This document shows, piece after piece, positions 58,647-64,000 of a stretch of 64,000 nt of DNA. A program made the translations under genes and the position numbers. Origin of the DNA: Lachnospiraceae bacterium (GTDB lineage: Bacteria > Bacillota > Clostridia > Lachnospirales > Lachnospiraceae); assembly GCA_024696615.1 (NCBI GenBank), contig JAILGS010000036.1:1-64000 (forward strand). Reading direction: 5' to 3'. The notes under the pieces were generated by a model, which saw only the letters and a program-made list of their open reading frames with translations, ran no database searches and had not been told where the DNA came from. Position 1 is the stretch's first letter; each line of letters starts with the position of its first letter.

Positions 58647-59713
58647 ACGAATCTCCTGCCATTTCCCTTTCTATTCGGATCTGCCATGGAACCATTGGAC
58701 TTATAACGACGGTCTGAAGAACCATGGTAACCTTCTTTTTGCTTGTTATGTCTTGCTTCTTTTTCTTCATAGGCTTCATAGGCCTTCACAATCTTTTGTA
58801 CCAGAGGGTGACGCACCACATCCGCATTGGTTAACGTGCAGATTCCAATATCATCCACATGCTCTAATACCTTTAATGCCACATCCAAACCGGACTGCTG
58901 ATCTTTCGGAAGATCTTTTTGGGATAAATCGCCGGTCACAATCACCTTGGAACCAAATCCGATTCTGGTTAAAAACATCTTCATCTGGGCCGGTGTCGTA
59001 TTCTGCGCCTCATCCAGAATAATATAGGCATTATCCAAGGTTCTACCACGCATATAGGCTAAAGGAGCCACTTCGATCAGGCCCTTCTCCATATTATTCT
59101 GGAAATTTTCCGCCCCCATGATCTGATACAGCGCATCATATAATGGTCTTAAATAAGGATCCACCTTACTCTGAAGATCACCAGGAAGGAAACCAAGTTT
59201 TTCCCCGGCTTCAATCGCAGGACGAGTCAGAATAATTCGCTGCACTTCATCCCTACGAAAGGCATTGATCGCCATGGCCATGGCAAGATAGGTTTTACCC
59301 GTACCTGCAGGACCAAGACCAAACACAATCATCTTCTCCTGAATGGTTTTAATATATTCCTTCTGACCCAGGGTCTTTGGCTTAATAGGTTTTCCAAGAA
59401 TGGTTCTGGCAACCACGTCCCCATCCAGTTCCACCACAGAACTTTCCTTATCATCCAAGGAAAGGGAAATCGCATAATCCACATTCTGTTCCGTAATTTG
59501 ATTGCCCCGTCTGGATAATTCAATCAAATTTAAAATCACACTTTTGGCTTTCTTTGCGGCAATCTCGCCACCGATCACCTTTAAGGATCCATCCCGCTCC
59601 ACCAGTGTTACGTGGAATGCTCTCTCAATCTTTTTTAAATACGCATCATACTGTCCAAATACATTCTGTTCATGAGATGCCATAATCTCAATTGTTTCTT
59701 CCGTAATTCCCAT
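58643..59713 (-). CDS. phoH: PhoH family P-loop ATPase
   Basis: ATPase associated with YbeY, presumed RNA-linked. 356 residues. Walker A FGLGPAGTGKTYLAMAMA, ITRPAIEAGEKLGFLPGD, Walker B AYIILDEAQNTTPAQMKMFLTRIG, and VTGDLSQKDLP. The N-terminal part (VTLVERDGSLKVIGGE) resembles the PhoH2/KH-like segment, and the last 30 residues are basic. Start ATG 59713 follows AAAGG; the longer frame reaches into the promoter and is rejected. Heads the phoH-ybeY-DUF3048 transcript. Confidence 0.95.
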   Translation of the reverse strand: MGITEETIEIMASHEQNVFGQYDAYLKKIERAFHVTLVERDGSLKVIGGEIAAKKAKSVILNLIELSRRGNQITEQNVDYAISLSLDDKESSVVELDGDVVARTILGKPIKPKTLGQKEYIKTIQEKMIVFGLGPAGTGKTYLAMAMAINAFRRDEVQRIILTRPAIEAGEKLGFLPGDLQSKVDPYLRPLYDALYQIMGAENFQNNMEKGLIEVAPLAYMRGRTLDNAYIILDEAQNTTPAQMKMFLTRIGFGSKVIVTGDLSQKDLPKDQQSGLDVALKVLEHVDDIGICTLTNADVVRHPLVQKIVKAYEAYEEKEARHNKQKEGYHGSSDRRYKSNGSMADPNRKGNGRRFV

Positions 59714-59754
59714 GGAATCGCCTTTCTGGTGTACGCTTTTGCTACACGGCATAC

Positions 59755-59783
59755 ATTGTATCATAGTTTCTATGAGACAACAA
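59755..59783 (-). promoter_or_regulatory. phoH promoter with palindrome in the spacer
   Basis: On the minus strand TTGTTG (59778-59783) and TACAAT (59755-59760, extended TG) are 17 bases apart. The spacer holds the perfect palindrome TCATAG-TTT-CTATGA (59761-59775), a possible operator. The -35 overlaps the tail of the rpsU terminator. Confidence 0.65.
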
Positions 59784-59814
59784 GAAAGCCGGTAGAAATT
59801 CATCTACCGGCTTA
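59779..59814 (-). terminator. Terminator of rpsU
   Basis: A perfect 10-bp stem AGCCGGTAGA / TCTACCGGCT with a 6-base loop, followed on the minus strand by TTCTTGTTG. It lies 13 bases after the rpsU stop and runs into the phoH promoter. Confidence 0.85.
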
Positions 59815-59826
59815 GACATAACCTAA

Positions 59827-60003
59827 TTAGTTATATTTTCTTTTTCTAGCTGCCTCAGACTTCTTCTTACGTCTAACGCTTGGCTTCTCATAGTGCTCTC
59901 TCTTACGGATTTCCTGCTGGATACCGGCTTTCGCACAGTTTCTCTTGAATCTACGTAATGCGCTATCTAAAGTCTCGCCATCCTTAACGATAACATTTGA
60001 CAT
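59827..60003 (-). CDS. rpsU: 30S ribosomal protein S21
   Basis: Small-subunit protein needed for initiation. 58 residues: [43 protein letters not shown]... with a very basic C-terminal half. The ATG at 60003 is used; a frame starting 15 bases earlier has no family support. Has its own strong promoter and terminator. Confidence 0.97.
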   Translation of the reverse strand: MSNVIVKDGETLDSALRRFKRNCAKAGIQQEIRKREHYEKPSVRRKKKSEAARKRKYN

Positions 60004-60063
60004 CTGGAACCTAACCACCCTTCTATATTGGGATTAAATGATCTTAAAAATCACACATCTGCA

Positions 60064-60091
60064 ATTATAACACAAAAAACATGTTCGTCAA
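60064..60091 (-). promoter_or_regulatory. rpsU promoter
   Basis: On the minus strand TTGACG (60086-60091) and a consensus TATAAT (60064-60069) with extended TG are 16 bases apart, giving a leader of about 55 bases. It begins just after the alaS stop. Confidence 0.75.
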
Positions 60092-60116
60092 GCAAATTTT
60101 ATAAAAATTTTAAAAA

Positions 60117-62777
60117 TTATGCTAACTGGGAAGCAATGACAGCCTCTGCCTTGGCTAAAGCATCCGCAATACCTGCTGGATTCTTACCACCGGCCTGAGC
60201 CATATTAGGGCGTCCACCGCCGCCACCACCAACAAGGGTTGCAGCTTCTTTAATAATATTACCGGCATGTGCGCCCTTCTTTACTGCAGCGTCACTTGCC
60301 ATGGCAATCAGATTCACCTTACCATCCACATCGGAAGCAAGAACAATGACGCAATCACCATTCTTCTCCTTTAACTGATCTCCTAATTCACGAAGACCAT
60401 TCATATCCACACCACTTAAGGAAGTAAGCACAACCTTAATTCCGTTCACATCCTTAGCAGCTACATCACCCATAGCATCCTTAGCAGCCTTACTCTTTAA
60501 TGCTTCTAATTCACTACGAAGTTCCTTATTCTCCTGCATAACATGGGTAGCCTTCTCTAATACATTGGAAGGATTACTCTTTAATGCCTTGCTTACTGCA
60601 TCTAATTTCTCTTCTAATTCCTTATAGTATGCAGCCACATTGGAGCCTGTTAAAGCTTCAATACGACGTACACCTGCAGCTACACCGGTCTCGGAGATGA
60701 TCTTAAACTGACCAATTAAAGAGGTGTTGGATACATGGGTACCACCACAGAATTCGATGGAATAATCCCCCATACGAACTACACGAACAACCTCGCCATA
60801 CTTCTCACCGAATAACTGCATTGCGCCGGTCTTCTTAGCTTCCTCCAAGGTCATAACATCCGTTACAACAGGAATTGCTTCTGCAATCTTCTCATTCACA
60901 GCCTTCTCCACTGCATCTAATTCTTCCTGGGTTAATGCCTGGAAGTGAGAGAAGTCAAATCTGGTACGATCTGCATCCTGATAAGAACCAGCCTGCTCTA
61001 CATGAGTTCCAAGAACATCACGAAGGGCCTTCTGAAGAAGGTGGGTTGCACTATGGTTGCGGCAGGTCTTCATACGATTCTCTGCATCCACAGAAAGCTT
61101 GGCAACATCGCCAACCTTTACCATTCCCTGAACTACAACACCAACATGACCAATCTTACCACCCATTAACTTGATGGTATCCGTAACCTTAAAGCTACCG
61201 CCTTCCGTGGTGATCATACCAAGGTCAGCCTGCTGTCCACCCATGGTTGCATAGAATGGGGTTTCATCCACAATAATGGTACCCTCATCGCCCTCAGCCA
61301 ATGCTTCCACAATTTCTTCGGAATTTGTAATAACAGTAATCTTAGAACTTGCTTCTAAGTGATCATAGCCATTAAAAGTGGAAGTAATGCAACTATCAAT
61401 CTTATCATATACGGTTTCTTCAGAACCACTATAGGAATGCTCACCAAAAGTACCTGCGGAAGCCTTCTTAGCAGCTTCCTTAGCCTTCTCAAAGCCTTCT
61501 AAATCATAGGAGAAATCCTTCTCCTGTAAAATCTCATCCGTAAGATCCACTGGGAATCCATAGGTATCATAAAGACGGAATACATCCTCACCGGAAAGAA
61601 CGTTCTTTCCTTCGGCCTTCATCTTCTCTTCCATATCATTTAAGATAGCAAGACCCTGATCGATGGTGGAATTGAACTTTTCTTCTTCCTGGGTCATTAC
61701 CTTTAAGATGAAATCCTTCTTTTCCTCTAATTCTGGATATCCATCCTTGCTTTCATTAATTACCGTCATCGCAAGCTTTGCCATAAAGGTTCCATCAATA
61801 CCAAGCATACGTCCATGACGTGCAGCACGTCGAATGATACGACGAAGTACATAACCACGGCCGGAATTGGATGGCATAATACCATCGGAGATCATAAAGG
61901 TTGAAGAACGAATATGATCCGTAATCAGACGAATGGAAACATCATCCTTATCATTCGCTTCATACTTCTTATTGGACAATTCACATACCTTATCACGAAT
62001 TGCCTTCATGGTATCGATATCAAATACGGAATCCACATCCTGCATTACTACTGCAAGACGTTCCAAACCCATACCGGTATCAATATTCTTATTCTCAAGT
62101 TCGGTATAATTTCCCTTACCATCCCCATCGAACTGGGTAAATACGTTATTCCAGATCTCCATAAAACGGTCACAATCGCAACCAACCTTACAATCCGGCT
62201 TTCCGCATCCATATTTTAATCCACGATCATAATAGATCTCAGAACATGGACCGCAAGGCCCTGCGCCATGCTCCCAGAAATTATCACATTCTCCAGTTTC
62301 CGGATCACGATAGAAACGAGTAATCTTCTCCGGTGCCACACCGATTTCCTTCGTCCAGATGTCAAATGCTTCATCATCTTCTCCATAAATGGATGGATAA
62401 AGACGGTCCGGATCCAACTCCATTACCTTGGTTAAGAATTCCCAGCTCCAAGCGATTGCTTCATGCTTAAAATAATCACCAAAAGAGAAATTACCTAACA
62501 TTTCAAAGAAGGTAAGGTGACGAGCAGTCTTACCAACATTCTCAATATCACCCGTACGAATACACTTCTGACAAGTAGTCACTCTCTTTCTTGGTGGAAT
62601 CTCCGCACCAGTAAAATATGGCTTTAATGGAGCCATACCTGCATTAATTAACAGTAAGGACTTATCACTTGCTGGTGGAACCAATGAGAAACTATTCATC
62701 TTTAAATGTTCCTTGCTCTCAAAGAATTCCAAATAACTTCTTCTTAAATCATTAACACCTGTCTTTACCACTTTCAT
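60117..62777 (-). CDS. alaS: Alanine-tRNA ligase
   Basis: Charges tRNA-Ala. 886 residues: class II catalytic core (FFESKEHLKMNSFSLVPPASDKSLLLINAGMAPLKPYFTG, GNFSFGDYFK), tRNA-recognition domain, editing domain with HSATHLLQKAL (H-x3-H) and FCGGTHVSNTS, and the C-terminal DHH-like domain ending GGGGGGRPNMAQAGGKNPAGI. Start ATG 62777 follows GGAGG; the GTG 9 bases earlier overlaps that box. A strong hairpin lies 25 bases upstream and I see no promoter of its own. Confidence 0.98.
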   Translation of the reverse strand: MKVVKTGVNDLRRSYLEFFESKEHLKMNSFSLVPPASDKSLLLINAGMAPLKPYFTGAEIPPRKRVTTCQKCIRTGDIENVGKTARHLTFFEMLGNFSFGDYFKHEAIAWSWEFLTKVMELDPDRLYPSIYGEDDEAFDIWTKEIGVAPEKITRFYRDPETGECDNFWEHGAGPCGPCSEIYYDRGLKYGCGKPDCKVGCDCDRFMEIWNNVFTQFDGDGKGNYTELENKNIDTGMGLERLAVVMQDVDSVFDIDTMKAIRDKVCELSNKKYEANDKDDVSIRLITDHIRSSTFMISDGIMPSNSGRGYVLRRIIRRAARHGRMLGIDGTFMAKLAMTVINESKDGYPELEEKKDFILKVMTQEEEKFNSTIDQGLAILNDMEEKMKAEGKNVLSGEDVFRLYDTYGFPVDLTDEILQEKDFSYDLEGFEKAKEAAKKASAGTFGEHSYSGSEETVYDKIDSCITSTFNGYDHLEASSKITVITNSEEIVEALAEGDEGTIIVDETPFYATMGGQQADLGMITTEGGSFKVTDTIKLMGGKIGHVGVVVQGMVKVGDVAKLSVDAENRMKTCRNHSATHLLQKALRDVLGTHVEQAGSYQDADRTRFDFSHFQALTQEELDAVEKAVNEKIAEAIPVVTDVMTLEEAKKTGAMQLFGEKYGEVVRVVRMGDYSIEFCGGTHVSNTSLIGQFKIISETGVAAGVRRIEALTGSNVAAYYKELEEKLDAVSKALKSNPSNVLEKATHVMQENKELRSELEALKSKAAKDAMGDVAAKDVNGIKVVLTSLSGVDMNGLRELGDQLKEKNGDCVIVLASDVDGKVNLIAMASDAAVKKGAHAGNIIKEAATLVGGGGGGRPNMAQAGGKNPAGIADALAKAEAVIASQLA

Positions 62778-62801
62778 ATCCTCCACAACAATTTAGGCGT
62801 G

Positions 62802-62838
62802 AAAAATGCGCAAAATACCCCGTAAGAGTTTTGCGCAT
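62802..62838 (-). terminator. Terminator or attenuator between the small membrane gene and alaS
   Basis: A perfect 10-bp stem ATGCGCAAAA / TTTTGCGCAT with a 13-base loop, then TTTTT on the minus strand. No promoter is visible between it and alaS, so alaS may depend on read-through here. Confidence 0.8.
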
Positions 62839-62847
62839 AGAATTTCA

Positions 62848-63030
62848 TTATTCTGCTTTCGCAGCTTGTGAAACCTGCTTGGTTTCCATCTCCTTCTTCG
62901 CCTTACGTGCATCCATCAACTGACGGAAACATTTTCCAGCAAATACTCCGGCTACCATGACTCCTGCCATGAATACAAATCTTACTGCCTCAAATAATAA
63001 ATCTGATACAAATGCATTTAACAAAATCAT
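62848..63030 (-). CDS. Small membrane protein of unknown function
   Basis: 60 residues: a hydrophobic N-terminal half (about residues 2-33, LFEAVRFVFMAGVMVAGVFAGKCF) and a basic/acidic C-terminal half (RKAKKEMETKQVSQAAKAE). Likely one membrane helix with a cytoplasmic tail. No family recognised. GGAGG lies 6 bases before the ATG. It has its own promoter and lies upstream of alaS. Confidence 0.75.
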   Translation of the reverse strand: MILLNAFVSDLLFEAVRFVFMAGVMVAGVFAGKCFRQLMDARKAKKEMETKQVSQAAKAE

Positions 63031-63061
63031 GTGACACCTCCATTTGCCTTTAATCTAAAGT

Positions 63062-63090
63062 ATTCTACCACTTTTTGCTTAAAATAACAA
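63062..63090 (-). promoter_or_regulatory. Promoter of the 60-residue membrane protein gene
   Basis: On the minus strand TTGTTA (63085-63090) and TAGAAT (63062-63067) are 17 bases apart. The -35 overlaps the last codons of the MutS-like gene. Confidence 0.55.
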
Positions 63091-64000
63091 TGATTTTTGT
63101 GCTCTTTTCCATGCCGCATCCACAATTTTTTCATCAAAACCAATCTGTGCTAATAACTTAATGGCGTTGCGACTTGTGGCCGGTCCTGGAAGGATTTCAT
63201 AGGAATAATGAATATCTTCTTTTACAAATCCTTCTTCAAAATGATAATTGGAATATTCCTCACTTAGATCCGTGGTTAATTCAATATCATGGGTGGCTGC
63301 AAAGCAGAGACTCTTCTTACTTAATGCACGAAGCACCTCTCCCGAAGCTGCAATTCGTTCCATGGTATTGGTACCCCGAAGCACTTCATCCAAAAAGCAT
63401 AATAATGGCGCACTGGCATGATCTTCATTGGCTGCATCCACGATCTGCTTTAGTGCTTTAATTTCCACCATATAATAGCTATCCCCAGAAGCAATGGCAT
63501 CCCGATGGGACATGGAGGACATCATGCGATAAAAACATCCATGATATTCTCTGGATGGACTGGTGGCTAAACTTTGACTAAGTAATGCATTTAAGGCGAT
63601 GGCTTTTAAGAAGGTGGATTTTCCAGAGGCATTGGAACCAGTAAGCAAAACGGACTTTTTGGTATCCATGGAATTCGCCACCGCATCCTTCACTAAAGGA
63701 TGGATCACATCCACTACCCGGTAGTTTTCTTCCAGGGAATTCGTTAAATCCGGGAAGGAATAATATGGCAGTTTATTACGAAAAGCTGCCGTTGCAATTC
63801 CACATTCCAGATATCCCAAAGCTTCGTATAATTGGAAAAAGTTCTCTTCCTTTTTTTGAATCTTTTTAAGCACCTTGGAAAAATGAATTAAATCCACATG
63901 GAATACAATGCGCACATAATCCATGAAAGAATCCAATAAGGAGCCGGAAGCATCCGCTCCACAGGCAATCGTAAACATTCCAGGAAGAATCTCTTTCGAA
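63079..64000 (-). CDS. MutS-related ATPase, partial (N terminus beyond the window)
   Basis: The frame stays open to the right edge, so the true N terminus is missing; the Met at 63978 is probably internal. The 307 visible residues are a MutS-type ABC ATPase: Walker A LLTGSNASGKSTFLKAIALN, MVEIKALKQIVDA, Walker B LLCFLDEVLRGTNTMERIAASGEVL, and the ATHDIEL histidine loop. Family members of this kind have an N-terminal membrane region and no mismatch-binding domain, and they are not MutS or MutS2 (no Smr domain at the C terminus). Role unknown. Confidence 0.88.
   Translation of the reverse strand, partial: SKEILPGMFTIACGADASGSLLDSFMDYVRIVFHVDLIHFSKVLKKIQKKEENFFQLYEALGYLECGIATAAFRNKLPYYSFPDLTNSLEENYRVVDVIHPLVKDAVANSMDTKKSVLLTGSNASGKSTFLKAIALNALLSQSLATSPSREYHGCFYRMMSSMSHRDAIASGDSYYMVEIKALKQIVDAANEDHASAPLLCFLDEVLRGTNTMERIAASGEVLRALSKKSLCFAATHDIELTTDLSEEYSNYHFEEGFVKEDIHYSYEILPGPATSRNAIKLLAQIGFDEKIVDAAWKRAQKSLLF

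Noticed and set aside
60070-60091. LexA box in the rpsU promoter (CGAACATGTTTT)
   Set aside because: The right half is a T-run without GTTC; it is probably just promoter sequence.
1-64000. CRISPR arrays, tRNA/rRNA genes, insertion sequences, toxin-antitoxin or biosynthetic clusters
   Set aside because: None seen on either strand; the window is densely packed with housekeeping genes.

Overview
The window reads as chromosomal DNA of a low-to-mid GC Clostridia, most likely a member of the Lachnospiraceae. The evidence is the gene order asp23-fakA-recG-rsmD-coaD, the block rplU-prp-rpmA-obgE-yhbY-nadD-yqeK-rsfS, an L27 with a cleavable N-terminal leader plus its protease Prp, strong AGGAGG-type ribosome binding sites, and short HisG with HisZ. 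I see no prophage, insertion sequence, CRISPR array, tRNA or rRNA gene. No stretch of 300 bases or more lacks a gene.

Layout. From about 0.5 to 25.7 kb every gene is on the + strand (only rpmB at the left edge is on -). The order is: envelope and lipid (asp23-like, fakA), repair and rRNA modification (recG, rsmD), CoA (coaD), a coiled-coil protein, a dipeptidase, an alarmone synthetase, a run of rRNA methyltransferase and pseudouridine synthases with HAD and SDR enzymes and recU, a partial histidine operon (hisZ-G-D-B-I), RNase E/G, the L21/L27 ribosomal operon, and a GTPase/NAD/ribosome-silencing block ending in thrH. From 25.9 kb to the right edge nearly every gene is on the - strand (lexA is the exception). 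The order, left to right, is: a single-chain Xer-type recombinase, a DEAD-box helicase, the divergent SOS pair yneA-like/lexA, a cytidylate-kinase-like gene with a small membrane protein, a CstA transporter operon, rluD-lspA, aroB, sepF, and then a long operon-like series read from 56.8 kb leftwards. That series carries two FAD proteins, DUF896, formyl-THF cyclo-ligase, miaB, mutS, mutL, radC, mreBCD, mrdA, rodA and mgsA. Upstream of it lie DUF3048/ybeY/phoH, rpsU, alaS and a MutS-like ATPase that runs off the window.

The most interesting point is the switch of gene direction at 25.7-25.9 kb. Beside it sits a 357-residue XerS-type tyrosine recombinase. Forty bases upstream of its start codon lies a 28-bp 11-6-11 imperfect palindrome with the architecture of a dif site. 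Convergent, replication-co-oriented genes meeting at a xer gene with an adjacent dif-like site suggest that this is the chromosome terminus and that chromosome dimers are resolved by a one-recombinase Xer module. Other points worth a second look are a MutL whose endonuclease motifs have decayed and whose linker holds four 27-bp tandem repeats, a divergent MreB with changed ATPase residues, a PBP2 with a roughly 245-residue insertion, a SepF with a low-complexity N/G/S/Y tail, operator-like palindromes before yqeK and phoH, and an unlisted 49-residue membrane protein.

All functional calls rest on motif recognition by eye. No database search, folding or skew calculation was run.
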